A stretch of 64,000 nt of DNA from CAYVTD01 sp964454445 (lineage in GTDB: Bacteria > Bacteroidota > Ignavibacteria > Kapaibacteriales > UBA2268). Made by a program: the position numbers and the translations under genes. A model generated the notes under the pieces. It was not told the DNA's origin. It did not search any database and saw only the letters and a program-made list of their open reading frames with translations. Position 1 is the stretch's first letter. Every line of letters starts with the position of its first letter. Location of the stretch: assembly GCA_964454445.1 (NCBI GenBank), contig CAYVTD010000004.1, positions 1-64,000 on the forward strand, in the 5' to 3' direction. Below, piece after piece: positions 18,511 to 28,559 of this stretch.

Positions 18511-19113
18511 TCACTTCACAATCCATTCATCATAGAGCTGCTCGAGCTGAGCCATTGGAAATTTCGGATTTTTATATGCACCGTCTTCAAAACGCTGGCG
18601 AAAAGCTTCGTAAATACTAATAGCGCAAGCCACAGAAATATTCAGGCTTTCTATCATACCAACTTGTGGAATAAGGAAATTAGCATCGGCAAGAGCAAGC
18701 GCCTCATCAGACACGCCCGAGTGCTCGTTGCCAAAAACAAGGGCAATGGGTTCTGTCAAATCAATTTCATAAAGAGAAAGAGCCTCGCTTGAAATATGAG
18801 TAGTATATATTTTTTTTCCTTGTTTCCTCAACTCATCGTAACATCCGGGGATACTGCTAAAGCGATGTAATTTAATCCATTTGCGAGCGCTTGCCGAGCT
18901 TTTCTTACCTATTTTTGGAAAAGGTTGTGTGCTGTGATAGACAAGATAGACTTCATAAATACCAACAGCATCGCAAGTTCGCAGGCACGCAGACAGATTA
19001 TGCGGATCGTTTATATTTTCAAGGACAATAGTCAAATCGGGCTGCCGGTTTGCCAACACTTTTCTTACTTTTTTTTGCCGGCGTTCTGTTCGCTCATATA
19101 TATTTTTTTTCAA
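18511..19113 (-). CDS. trmH: tRNA (guanosine-2'-O-)-methyltransferase, SpoU/TrmH family
   Basis: A 200-residue SPOUT (knotted) methyltransferase. Motif 1 is ENINDPHNLSACLRTCDAVG, with the catalytic Arg after Asn. Motif 2 is LVFGNEHSGVSDEAL and motif 3 is IPQVGMIESLNISVACAI. This arrangement is diagnostic of TrmH, which methylates the 2'-OH of G18 in tRNAs. The N-terminal RRQKKVRKVLANRQPDLT also fits TrmH rather than RlmB. The only available start that includes this N-terminus is a TTG, with an in-frame stop two codons upstream of it. It is convergent with the sugar transferase gene and divergent from recO. Confidence 0.88.
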   Translation of the reverse strand: MKKNIYERTERRQKKVRKVLANRQPDLTIVLENINDPHNLSACLRTCDAVGIYEVYLVYHSTQPFPKIGKKSSASARKWIKLHRFSSIPGCYDELRKQGKKIYTTHISSEALSLYEIDLTEPIALVFGNEHSGVSDEALALADANFLIPQVGMIESLNISVACAISIYEAFRQRFEDGAYKNPKFPMAQLEQLYDEWIVK

Positions 19114-19282
19114 AGCTATTTATTTAAAACAATACTACCAAAATATTTAGTCCAAATTTAAAAGAATTTTCGCAATTTAGCGTATTATGATTAAGATTTT
19201 TTTATAATTAATGAATTGTATAAATTATAGTCGTTTGAAGTAATTAAATTTTTAAAAACTATAACGGCTTTTTTCGTCAGAA

Positions 19283-20020
19283 TTGATAATAACAAGCGAA
19301 GCTGTTGTTTTAAACAGCAGAAAATACGGCGATACCAGTAAAATAGTCTCCTGCTTCACCAAAGAACAGGGAAAAGTATCATTCATTGCCAAAGGTGCCC
19401 GCAGTAAAAACAACAAATTCGGAAGCTTGCTCGAGCCACTTAATTGCATTATTGCAAGTTATTATTTCAAGCCGGGCAGGGATTTGCAGTTGATAACAGG
19501 TGCCGATTTGCTTCTGTCGGTTCGTCAGTTACACTCTGATATTGAAAAACTTGCTTACGGCTTGTCTGTTCTCGAATCTATCTCCCAAGCATTGGCGCCA
19601 CTCGAGCAAAATACGGGCGTTTTCGATCTCTTAATCAACTTTATAGAAGCTATCAGCAACAACAAAGCACATCACTTCTCTTTATTCGTTAAATCTCAAA
19701 TTCAGCTAGCCGAATTGCTCGGTTTCGCTTTCGATTTCAATCATTTTTTAGCAAGTAATGGCGAAACAAAGATGTTTTCGCTCGAAAACGGCTCGATTAT
19801 TGATGATCGTTCTTATAAAAATAATAATATTCTCTATCTTGAAGAGGAAATACTTGATAAATTTATTAAATTATCCAATAACGATATGGAAGGAATTTAC
19901 GACATAATGTTCGATAAAAAAGATGAACCAATAGTTGTCAATTTTTTTATTAAATACTTTGGATTTCATCTCGAAAGTAAATTTTTCTATAAGAGTATGA
20001 ACCTTGTAAACATCTTTTAA
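19283..20020 (+). CDS. recO: DNA repair protein RecO
   Basis: A 245-residue protein matching RecO. The N-terminal OB-fold strand is ITSEAVVLNSRKYGDTSKIVSCFT, then GKVSFIAKGARSKNNKFG and LEPLNCI, followed by a helical C-terminal domain. RecO loads RecA onto SSB-coated DNA with RecR in the RecF pathway. The C-terminal half has no CxxC zinc knuckle, as in many RecO proteins of this group. The start must be TTG at 19283: an in-frame stop lies at 19262-19264 and no ATG falls between. The next gene starts 13 bases after the stop. Confidence 0.9.
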   Translation: MIITSEAVVLNSRKYGDTSKIVSCFTKEQGKVSFIAKGARSKNNKFGSLLEPLNCIIASYYFKPGRDLQLITGADLLLSVRQLHSDIEKLAYGLSVLESISQALAPLEQNTGVFDLLINFIEAISNNKAHHFSLFVKSQIQLAELLGFAFDFNHFLASNGETKMFSLENGSIIDDRSYKNNNILYLEEEILDKFIKLSNNDMEGIYDIMFDKKDEPIVVNFFIKYFGFHLESKFFYKSMNLVNIF

Positions 20021-20033
20021 AATAGCTATTTAA

Positions 20034-21335
20034 ATGATACTAAACATACTCCTTACGATATTTCTTGTTTTGCTGAACGGCTTTTTCGTCGCAGCTGAGT
20101 TTTCTATTGTTAAAGTCAGAAGCTCGCAATTACAATTGCGCATCTCAACAGGTAGTCGTCTTGCAGCAATTGCCAAAAAACTAACTGACAATCTCGACGA
20201 ATATTTGTCTGCGACCCAACTCGGCATTACATTGGCATCGCTCGGGCTTGGCTGGATCGGCGAGCCGGTTGTTGCACAAATCATTGACTCAATCATACAA
20301 CTCTTCGGATTTGAAATATCTCCAGAATTGGCTCATAAAATATCATTACCCGTTGCATTTATTGCTATTACAATCCTGCACATTGTTTTTGGCGAACTGG
20401 CTCCAAAATCGATGGCTATCCAAAAGGCAGAGCAAGTTTCACTTGGCATTTCTATACCATTAAGGCTGTTTTATTTCATTTTTAAGCCGTTTATCTGGAT
20501 ATTAAATTCTTTTGCCAACTGGCTGATTCACTTGATTGGCTTCCATTCCATTAGCGAAGATTCGGAACTGCACAGCTCCGACGAACTCCGTTATTTGCTA
20601 AAAGAAAGCACGGATAGCGGTGTCATCGAGCTTTCCGAGCATAAGCTCCTCGAAAATGTTTTTGAATTTTCAGATATTCCTGTCAAACAGATTATGGTGC
20701 CTCGCGGCAGAATATTTGGCTTCGAAATAAGCACTCCACCTGAAGAAATTGTTGACAGGTTCATCGAGGAAGGTTTTTCGCGGGTACCTGTTTATAAAAA
20801 TACTATTGATAATGTCTTAGGTATAATATATGCAAAAGATTTGATTGCAATGCTCCTGCATCGCGATTTGATTATCCTCGACGACCTGATACGCCCGGTT
20901 TTTGTTGTTTATGAAGAAGAAAAAATTAACATACTGCTTACCGATATGCAACGCCGCAAATATCACATCGCCATTGTGATTGACGAGTTCGGCGGCACTG
21001 CCGGTTTGGTATCGCTCGAAGATATTATCGAGGAGATTGTCGGCGAAATCCAAGACGAATACGATCAGGAAGCCCCAATTATTGAAAAAATTGGCGAAAA
21101 CGAGTACTCTGTATCAGCACACGCCACAATCGATGATGCCAACGAATACCTGCCTGAACCATTGCCTGAAGCTGATGAATACGAAACCGTCGGCGGATTG
21201 ATTATCTTCGAGATAAACAGGATACCTGAGCTTTTTGAAGTCATCGAAATTGGTTCATACTCAATTAAAATAATGAAACGAACCAAGCGCTCTATTCAAA
21301 CAATAAAAATGATTTATAAACCATCAAGCGAGTGA
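20034..21335 (+). CDS. Hemolysin-family (CNNM/CorC) membrane protein with CBS domains
   Basis: A 433-residue protein of DUF21-CBS-CBS-CorC_HlyC architecture. The N-terminal DUF21 membrane domain (about 1-190) has three or four helices and the conserved LNGFFVAAEFSIVKVR and VFGELAPKS. Tandem CBS domains (about 205-325) contain VKQIMVPRGRIFGFE and GIIYAKDL. DEFGGTAGLVSLEDIIEEIVGEIQD precedes the C-terminal CorC/HlyC domain (about 345-430). Proteins of this family transport or sense Mg2+ or other divalent cations, and the hemolysin name is historical. It probably shares a transcript with recO. Its 3' end overlaps the convergent glycosyltransferase by 12 bases. Confidence 0.9.
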   Translation: MILNILLTIFLVLLNGFFVAAEFSIVKVRSSQLQLRISTGSRLAAIAKKLTDNLDEYLSATQLGITLASLGLGWIGEPVVAQIIDSIIQLFGFEISPELAHKISLPVAFIAITILHIVFGELAPKSMAIQKAEQVSLGISIPLRLFYFIFKPFIWILNSFANWLIHLIGFHSISEDSELHSSDELRYLLKESTDSGVIELSEHKLLENVFEFSDIPVKQIMVPRGRIFGFEISTPPEEIVDRFIEEGFSRVPVYKNTIDNVLGIIYAKDLIAMLLHRDLIILDDLIRPVFVVYEEEKINILLTDMQRRKYHIAIVIDEFGGTAGLVSLEDIIEEIVGEIQDEYDQEAPIIEKIGENEYSVSAHATIDDANEYLPEPLPEADEYETVGGLIIFEINRIPELFEVIEIGSYSIKIMKRTKRSIQTIKMIYKPSSE

Positions 21336-22499
21336 ACGTATCACTTCGTCTAATTGCTTGAAAATCGCTTCCCAAGAATGATGTTCAACCATTGATTTTC
21401 GGGCATTTTCCGAGATTTCTGTGGCAAGTTTGTCGTCTTCGAGCAATAAAAGCGCATATTCAATCATTTCTTTGTTTGAATTGGCAATCATTATATTTTT
21501 ACGATGCTCCGCTGGGATACCTTGGGAACCTGTTGCAGTGCCGACAACGCAACAGCCGCAAGCCATTGCCTCCAAAATTTTGTTCTGTATGCCAGAAGCT
21601 CCATGATGCGGGTGCAAAAAAATACGGGCATTCTGATAATAGGGCAATAAATCGGGAAGATCTGAAAATATATGTATTTTATCGGAATTTTGCAACAATA
21701 ATGACTTTGGCGCTTTTGCCCCAGCAATGGTTAATACTGTTGACGGGTGCTTTTCGCTGATTTTTGGAAAAATATCGTTAATAATTTCATTAGCCATCAT
21801 AGTATTGGAATACACGTCGAGTTTGCCTGTAAACAATATGCCATTCCGCCGGGAAAAGTCTTCATTTGGAGTGTAATAATTGAGATCAACACCGTTGGTA
21901 AGCAATTTAAACTTTGCATCAGGGCTTCGCTGCCGCATATTTTCGATGTCTGTGTTAGTTACACAAGTAGTAATATCGAAAGTATTTACAATTTTTGGTT
22001 CGTATATTTTCAAATGCAAATATTCCCAAAGTCGAACTGCCTTTTGCATAAAGCTCCGGCTATTTTGGAAGGATCGTTGTTGATAAAGAATACGGCAATC
22101 CTCTGCAATTAAAACCTTCGGAATATTTTTTTTCTTCAGGTACTCTGAAGATCGCAAAAAAAAAGATATTGCCAAATCAAAGTTTTCTTGATCAAGCAAT
22201 TCATCAACTTTTTCACGAAATTTTCTTCCTGTGTAGTAGGCAACTTCCAGAGGCATCGAAAGTAAATGCGCAGCTGCATTAATTCCTGATAGCACAGGAC
22301 TTAATGGAAGGACATAAACTCTAACACCCAACTTTTCAACTTCTTTTACGTATTCCTCTGGCACATTTTTGCCTTGATAATATGCCACCAAAGTTACTTC
22401 GTGATGACTGCCGAGATGCTTTAAGAGGAAGTATGATTTCACTCTGTCGCCGCTAATTAGCGGAAATGGTAAGCGGGGATTTAAAAAAAGAATTTTCAA
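21324..22499 (-). CDS. Glycosyltransferase family 4
   Basis: A 391-residue GT-B enzyme. The N-terminus KILFLNPRLPFPLISGDRVKSYFLLKHL is the acceptor-domain strand and helix with the glycine-rich loop. The C-terminal donor-binding domain has GILFTGKLDV, HPHHGASGIQNKILEAMACG with the conserved Glu, and VVGTATGSQGIP. The pattern resembles sugar transferases associated with surface polysaccharide loci. No cluster surrounds it here, and sugar specificity is unknown. Start is TTG: the in-frame codon seven upstream is a stop and no ATG is available. Its tail overlaps the CBS-domain gene by 12 bases. Confidence 0.85.
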   Translation of the reverse strand: MKILFLNPRLPFPLISGDRVKSYFLLKHLGSHHEVTLVAYYQGKNVPEEYVKEVEKLGVRVYVLPLSPVLSGINAAAHLLSMPLEVAYYTGRKFREKVDELLDQENFDLAISFFLRSSEYLKKKNIPKVLIAEDCRILYQQRSFQNSRSFMQKAVRLWEYLHLKIYEPKIVNTFDITTCVTNTDIENMRQRSPDAKFKLLTNGVDLNYYTPNEDFSRRNGILFTGKLDVYSNTMMANEIINDIFPKISEKHPSTVLTIAGAKAPKSLLLQNSDKIHIFSDLPDLLPYYQNARIFLHPHHGASGIQNKILEAMACGCCVVGTATGSQGIPAEHRKNIMIANSNKEMIEYALLLLEDDKLATEISENARKSMVEHHSWEAIFKQLDEVIRSLA

Positions 22500-22554
22500 T
22501 AATGTTTTCTTTGGTTTCTAACTGTTAAAAAACTTAAAATTACTGATTTTTTCG

Positions 22555-25500
22555 CTATAATCCAAAATTTATCACTGGCTCGAAAGATAGTTGCTCGATA
22601 TCAAAAATGCTCTTTTTAATCATATTTTCATAATCATTTAACTCTTTTTTATTCCACATAAACAAGCTTGTCCAATCTGATTCGACTGCTTCTGCAGACG
22701 CTAATCTAGTGAAAAGGAGTCGAGCCTTGTATTCATTATATTCCGGGTGCAGATGCATTAACAAATAAGCGTAAAACTTCATTTGTGGTTTATAATAAGC
22801 AGACAATTCGTGAAATTTTTCGTGGGATTCAACAATATTAGATTTCCAATCCCAAATTTCATAAAAACCGCTTGGATTCTTTAGTAATAAATCAATTTTC
22901 CCGTGTATAAAATCTTTATCGAGAGGCATTGTTAGCGTCATTTCTGTCTTTGCAGTGTCGAATCTGCTTTTATACTCATTAATAAGCTTTGTCGAGAACA
23001 CATTCTTTATTTCTTGTTTTGCCCTGTTATAAACTCTTACTTTATCGATACCTGCGGGAGAAAAATCAAGCTCCTTTTTTATCATACTTTCCAGTTTTGA
23101 TTCATCGATTTTACCATTTTGATACCAATTTTTGAACTTTTCCAAGATAGAATGAATAATAGTACCGCTAACAGCGCCACTATCCATTAGGCTTAAATTT
23201 TGGGCATTATCAACATCGATTAATTCTTTATTATCAATGGGAATAGCTTCCCCGCTGTTTCCAGTAAAACGAATATTTTCGTTAATTTCTTCTATTTCTT
23301 CCTTAAATCCAAAAATATATTGTTCGAGGTAAGTTCGTGGCTGTTTTTCAAAAAGCATCAATCTTGATGGGGAATAAAACTCCTTGTTCATAGTTGGCTG
23401 TATCGTTTCCAATAAAGTCATTGGCATATCTGTAGATTGACGCTCTTGCAATGGATAATCTTCTGTTAAGCGTTCTTGCGGCGAAAAGCTCTGTTCTTCA
23501 ATAGTATGAATAATATCCATTCCAATCTTTACATTTACAGTCCTTTCTTTAGATCCCCTCAAAACTGTTAGTTTATCAGGGAGAATCATCATCGAATCAT
23601 CTTCTCCAGGTCTGATTTGCAATTCGATTGTTTCATTAAGCATTTTCAGAAAACCAGAAAGATTTGTCGGCTCGCCGTCTTTATTAATTTTTATGTTCGA
23701 AGTAAGCACAAGATGATCTTTAGCACGAGTCATTGCAACATAAAACAGCCGCTTTAACTCTGCTTGCTCCGCCATCTTAGCAAGTTTTTTTGTGAGTGTA
23801 AACGATGGCATATCTACATATTTATCATAATTTTTATCGTAAATTCCTGTATTATATGAAAATGTTACTCCGAGTTCGCTTGAAATATTATAATTATTCG
23901 TGTTTTGATATAGTTTTTTGTTTAGATTATACAAAATGGTTATTGGAAACTCAAGACCCTTTGCAGCGTGAATCGTCATTATATTGACTGCATTGGCATC
24001 TGTTATAATAGCTGCCTCGCTTTCTTTAGTTTCTGAAGATTCCATCAACTGGATTTCCTCGACAAAATCGAAAAGGTTTTTGAAACCTTTTGCCTCAAAA
24101 TTTCTCCCCAATTTTTTTATTTTTTCAATATTTGCCATTATTTGAAGGCGCCTCGGAGACGAAGCGATCACACCAAGATAGCCAGTACTCTCAATAATCT
24201 CTGTGATTATTCGAGAAATGGACAGTTTTGACGATAAAGAAAGAGATTTGTTAAGTATTTTAAATACACGGCTTAGATTGCTTGTTTCATTATTTTTTTC
24301 CTCTTTTTCAGTAATATCTTGTAATTTCTCCCAAAATGAAGAAGCATTTTTTTGACGAGATATGTAAAATATATCGGCATCGCTTATGTTGAAAAACGGC
24401 GACCGCAACACCGAAGCAAGCGCTAAGTTATCTGCAGGATTGTGCAAAAATTTTAGATATGAGCCAATGTCTTTGATTTCTTGTGCTTTGAAAAAGCCAG
24501 CGCCGCTATGCCGAACGAAAGGTATTTTATTTTTCAAAAAAACATTGACCAATTTATTAAAATCTGATGTCCTGGACAGAATAGCAATGCTCGCGAAATT
24601 GTAGCTCGGATTTTCTTTTATTGTTTTTAAGATCCAGCGGGCAATAAGCTCTTCCTGAGTGAGCGAGGTATTGTCGCTATCAGCGGAATACTCTTTTGAA
24701 AGCAAGATGCTTACGCTTCCTTGCGCTTTGTCAGCAGTAAAGTCATATTCTTCTTGAGGATTTTCAAAAAAAAGATCTGTGCCTCTGGCACATACAAGCT
24801 CGTCGTAATCTACGTCAAATTCACTTTCTTTTTTCATTATTTTGCGGCATACATGGTTAATAAACGCAGCTGGAATAGCTTTCATACGAAAACTTGCCGA
24901 CAAGCGGATATCACCGCACATTTCATCTTGATTGCCCGTTACTGCCCGAGATCTTTGTTCTTGAGTAAAGGTATGGGGTAATATAAAAATCTCAGATAAA
25001 GAACCAGATTCCAATAGTTTACCATTTATTCCTTTTATATCTTTGGCAGCCTGATTGAATACTCTGATGTCGGCATTTCTAAAACCATAGATGCTTTGTT
25101 TGCCATCACCGACTATAAATAAATTTGCTGTGTCTGAAAAAAGGACATCATTCTCGAAAAAACCAGTTATGTGTTTAATAATCTTATATTGTAAACTGTT
25201 GGTATCTTGGAACTCGTCAACAAGCAAATATTTGATTTTTCGACGTATCTTTTGCCGGACAACTGAGTCGCGGAGAAGCTCTTCGGTTTTTATCAGCATA
25301 TCGTCAAAATCAATTGCATCAAGCAAACCTTTTTCTTTGTCGATGTCATCGTTAACCTCATTAACTATTGAAAATAGCGACGCAGCAAGCTCGAAATGAC
25401 TTTGTTCAAATTGATTATTTTTAAAACTATCAGAGAAATCTTTAATTAAGTTAAAACTATCTCCTAAACTGTTTGCTTCGTGTGTTTTCTTGCTATCTCC

Positions 25501-26379
25501 TAATTCCTTGTGAAATCTGCTTTTTAGCCCATTACTCAGCATAAAGCTTTCTTTTAAATGCGCTAGCTCTTCAAGCAGATAAGAAAAAGTATCAAAATCA
25601 TTCGACTTTTCGAAATATTCATAAAGTTTTTTACATTCTTGTATATACTTTTTGGAATCCTCAAAAAAGCCTTCTTTCTTTTTGATTAATTTGACTCCAG
25701 CTAAATCTTTAAAAAGCGTCTCTCTGCAAGTATTTATAATCTTATCAATATGCGGCTTCAATAACTCGATAATCAGAGAATTCCGCTTTTCAAGAAAAGC
25801 TCCGTAGCCCTCGGAATATATACTATCCACATCTTCAAAGATCTCACGCTTGTTTAATATACCCATTATATACTCTGGAAGTCTATTGCTTCCAATATAG
25901 GAAAATAGCTTTTTAACATTTTCACGTTCTGCAGGTTTGTCGCCTTCGAGTTTTCCTTCAAGAATTGCAGTAATTGTATCTTCTTTTATTCTAATCAAAT
26001 CAGTTGCAGATAACTCAATAAAATTTGGATTAACACCTGCCTCAATAGGATAATCTCTTAATAATCCCGAGCAAAAACTGTGAATTGTCGAAATCCTTGC
26101 ATTTGTAAGTTGCTCGCGAATCTTTTTAAACTTCTTAAGCTTAGTTTCTTCTGTCTCGGCAATAATCATCTCATCGATTTTGCGGGTTGCTTTCAATAGC
26201 ATTTCGCCTGCGGCTTTGCGGGTAAACGTAATTGCAGTAATATGCTTGGGGTCAACATCGTTAAGTATCAGATTCAAGAATCTGCTAACAAGGACATGAG
26301 TTTTTCCAGAACCGGCATTTGCCATTACGGACAAATGCCTGTCAAGAGCCTGGGCAAGAAGTTGCTCGCGAGTATCCAT
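22555..26379 (-). CDS. UvrD-family helicase/nuclease (AddA-like)
   Basis: A 1274-residue superfamily 1 helicase with a C-terminal nuclease. Walker A is ANAGSGKT with K26; motif Ia ITFTRKAAGEM; Walker B LLVDEFQDTN; motif III GDGKQSIYGFRNAD; motif V MTIHAAKGLEFP; motif VI FYVAMTRAKDHL. The C-terminal RecB-type PD-(D/E)xK nuclease shows GTIIHSILEKF, GKIDLLL and WDWKSN. This is the AddA/RecB design, which resects double-strand ends for recombination. It lacks the four-Cys cluster of classical AddB, and no AddB/RecC partner is adjacent. The ATG lies 10 bases after the S9 peptidase stop, so the two are probably one transcript. Confidence 0.88.
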   Translation of the reverse strand: MDTREQLLAQALDRHLSVMANAGSGKTHVLVSRFLNLILNDVDPKHITAITFTRKAAGEMLLKATRKIDEMIIAETEETKLKKFKKIREQLTNARISTIHSFCSGLLRDYPIEAGVNPNFIELSATDLIRIKEDTITAILEGKLEGDKPAERENVKKLFSYIGSNRLPEYIMGILNKREIFEDVDSIYSEGYGAFLEKRNSLIIELLKPHIDKIINTCRETLFKDLAGVKLIKKKEGFFEDSKKYIQECKKLYEYFEKSNDFDTFSYLLEELAHLKESFMLSNGLKSRFHKELGDSKKTHEANSLGDSFNLIKDFSDSFKNNQFEQSHFELAASLFSIVNEVNDDIDKEKGLLDAIDFDDMLIKTEELLRDSVVRQKIRRKIKYLLVDEFQDTNSLQYKIIKHITGFFENDVLFSDTANLFIVGDGKQSIYGFRNADIRVFNQAAKDIKGINGKLLESGSLSEIFILPHTFTQEQRSRAVTGNQDEMCGDIRLSASFRMKAIPAAFINHVCRKIMKKESEFDVDYDELVCARGTDLFFENPQEEYDFTADKAQGSVSILLSKEYSADSDNTSLTQEELIARWILKTIKENPSYNFASIAILSRTSDFNKLVNVFLKNKIPFVRHSGAGFFKAQEIKDIGSYLKFLHNPADNLALASVLRSPFFNISDADIFYISRQKNASSFWEKLQDITEKEEKNNETSNLSRVFKILNKSLSLSSKLSISRIITEIIESTGYLGVIASSPRRLQIMANIEKIKKLGRNFEAKGFKNLFDFVEEIQLMESSETKESEAAIITDANAVNIMTIHAAKGLEFPITILYNLNKKLYQNTNNYNISSELGVTFSYNTGIYDKNYDKYVDMPSFTLTKKLAKMAEQAELKRLFYVAMTRAKDHLVLTSNIKINKDGEPTNLSGFLKMLNETIELQIRPGEDDSMMILPDKLTVLRGSKERTVNVKIGMDIIHTIEEQSFSPQERLTEDYPLQERQSTDMPMTLLETIQPTMNKEFYSPSRLMLFEKQPRTYLEQYIFGFKEEIEEINENIRFTGNSGEAIPIDNKELIDVDNAQNLSLMDSGAVSGTIIHSILEKFKNWYQNGKIDESKLESMIKKELDFSPAGIDKVRVYNRAKQEIKNVFSTKLINEYKSRFDTAKTEMTLTMPLDKDFIHGKIDLLLKNPSGFYEIWDWKSNIVESHEKFHELSAYYKPQMKFYAYLLMHLHPEYNEYKARLLFTRLASAEAVESDWTSLFMWNKKELNDYENMIKKSIFDIEQLSFEPVINFGL

Positions 26380-26389
26380 TAAAACACTC

Positions 26390-28414
26390 TTATTTCAAAT
26401 AAGAATCAAGAAATCTGAAATATTCCTTATACCACAAAAGCTGCTCTTGTGGATGGACGGGCCAATGGTGTTCGTTTGGGAAAATGAGCAATCGCGATGG
26501 AATACCTTTGGATTGAGCAGCCGTAAATGCTTCTAAGCTCTGTGTGTAAGGTACACGGAAGTCTTTTTCACCAGTAATAATTAAAATCGGGGTGTCCCAA
26601 TTATTTACAAATTCATGAGGTGAATTTTTCTCATATTTTTGCTTCATTCCGGGTTGCCAATACGGTCCGCCATTGTCCCAATTCGGGAACCAAAGCTCTT
26701 CGGTCGAGCCATATTTACTTACCATATCGAACATACCACAATGGGCAACAAAAGCCTTGAATCTGCCTTGATGATTGCCCTCGAGCCAAAAAACGGCATA
26801 GCCGCCAGCGCTTGCCCCAACTGCTCCGATATGATTTTTATCTACATAAGACTCATTACTCAGGGCTTCCGTGGCAAAAAGAATGTCATCCATAGGCTTG
26901 CCACCATAATCTTGGGAAATGGCATCTACCCAATCTTGTCCGAAACCAGGGCAACCGCGACGATTGGGTGCTAAAACGATATATCCTTCTGAAGCCATAG
27001 TCAAAAAGCTCCAACCATAGCTAAAATATTGACTTATTGCTTGTTGTGGACCGCCTTGGCAATACGTTAGCATCGGATATTTCTTGTTCTGGTCGAAATC
27101 GGGAGGATAGACCACCCAACAATGCACTTTTGCCCCGTCTTTACTTGTGATCCATCTTTCTTCGATTTTTGCCGGGCTAATACCTTTCATCAAGCTGTCG
27201 TTAATACTCGTTATTTGTTTGACCATATAACCACTTGCAATATCGAGGGTGAATAATTCGACAGGATTGTTGATGCTTTCGCGCGATACTATCAGCTTTT
27301 TGCCATCTTTAGTCGCTTGCAGAGCACGCGTACCATAGTTGAAAAAGCCTCCTGTAAGAGCTTTCCATTTCCCATTTCCAGCACTTATTTCAAAAATCTT
27401 AGCCTTGCCTGTATCGACAGAAGAAAAGTAGAGACTTTGACTGTTAGGCGCCCAGACTGTGTTGCCAACCCATTGTCCAAATTTGTCAGTCAAATCTCTT
27501 ATCCGGCTGCTTTGACGGTTGTATAACATTAAACGAACGCGATCCGATTCAAAACCTGCCCTAGCTTGGCTATGGAAAGCAATTTCCCTACCATCTGGGG
27601 AATACATCGGATTCATATCGAATCCGGGCAATTCTTGGGTTATGTTTTTCGCTTTGCCACCTAATGTTGGGACAACATAGATATCAGAATTAGTGCTAGT
27701 TGCGTAATTATCGACCTTTTTTGCTGTATAGGCAATTTCAGTGCCGTTAGGTGCCCAGGCAATCTGTTCTCTTCCGCCGAAAGGCTTCAAAGGAGTATCG
27801 ACTTTTTCCTGAGGCATCATGTCACGAGGCTCCCCGCCTTCGGCAGGAACCACGAAAAGATGCCTGTATTTCTCATCATTCCACTCGTCCCAGTGTCTAA
27901 TAGGTAATTTATCGTAAATTCTGGCATTTACTTCTTTCAAATCAGGGTATTTTTCTACAATAGTTTGCTCTAGTTTTACATCTGAAGTAAATGCAAGATA
28001 CTTGCCATCGGGCGACCAGAGCAGATTAGAGACTCCATTTTCCATATCAGTAATTTGCTTGCCCTCGCCGCCTTCCAAACTGAGAGTATATGCCTGTGGC
28101 TTGCCACTTCTATCAGATATAAAACCAAAACGTTTACTGTCGGGCGCCCAGGTAGGATTATAATTTGCTTTGCCATTATAAGTTAATCTGACAGGTTCGC
28201 CGCCAAGCGCAGGCATCATATAAATATCGCTTTTTGATGTATTTTTTTCAACACAGGGGGTGTTCATGGTAAATAATATTAACCTGCCATCTGGTGAAAG
28301 TTCTACCTCAGTAATTTTTTTCATTTCAGAGAGTTTTTCGACAGTCATTTTTTCTGCTTTTAACGGAAAAAACGCCAATACAAAGATGCTAATGATAATC
28401 AAGTAGTTTTTCAT
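26390..28414 (-). CDS. Exported S9 family prolyl oligopeptidase
   Basis: A 674-residue exported peptidase with a signal peptide (residues 1-20, ending FFPLKA). The N-terminal half is a beta-propeller of repeated WSPDGKYLAFTSD-type blades: LSPDGRLILF, WAPDSKRFGFISD, WAPNGTEIAYTA, YSPDGREIAFHS and WAPNSQSLYFSS. The C-terminal alpha/beta-hydrolase domain has nucleophile S535 in GASAGGYA, acid D618 in GEKDFRVPY and a histidine at H649/H650 in NEHHWP. This is the acylaminoacyl-peptidase/dipeptidyl-peptidase branch of S9, which trims peptides, here in the periplasm or at the surface. A GGAG site precedes the ATG. It is upstream of the AddA-like gene with no functional link I can see. Confidence 0.92.
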   Translation of the reverse strand: MKNYLIIISIFVLAFFPLKAEKMTVEKLSEMKKITEVELSPDGRLILFTMNTPCVEKNTSKSDIYMMPALGGEPVRLTYNGKANYNPTWAPDSKRFGFISDRSGKPQAYTLSLEGGEGKQITDMENGVSNLLWSPDGKYLAFTSDVKLEQTIVEKYPDLKEVNARIYDKLPIRHWDEWNDEKYRHLFVVPAEGGEPRDMMPQEKVDTPLKPFGGREQIAWAPNGTEIAYTAKKVDNYATSTNSDIYVVPTLGGKAKNITQELPGFDMNPMYSPDGREIAFHSQARAGFESDRVRLMLYNRQSSRIRDLTDKFGQWVGNTVWAPNSQSLYFSSVDTGKAKIFEISAGNGKWKALTGGFFNYGTRALQATKDGKKLIVSRESINNPVELFTLDIASGYMVKQITSINDSLMKGISPAKIEERWITSKDGAKVHCWVVYPPDFDQNKKYPMLTYCQGGPQQAISQYFSYGWSFLTMASEGYIVLAPNRRGCPGFGQDWVDAISQDYGGKPMDDILFATEALSNESYVDKNHIGAVGASAGGYAVFWLEGNHQGRFKAFVAHCGMFDMVSKYGSTEELWFPNWDNGGPYWQPGMKQKYEKNSPHEFVNNWDTPILIITGEKDFRVPYTQSLEAFTAAQSKGIPSRLLIFPNEHHWPVHPQEQLLWYKEYFRFLDSYLK

Positions 28415-28559
28415 TTCTATTACTCCGTTTCTTTAAAAAAATAAACAAATCAATTTCTAAAGATTAAATTTAATAAAGAACTGACTTATAGCCAATTTTT
28501 TTATTAAATATATTAGATTTTGATATGCTTATTTTATTATTAAAAAAAAGCGAATGAAA

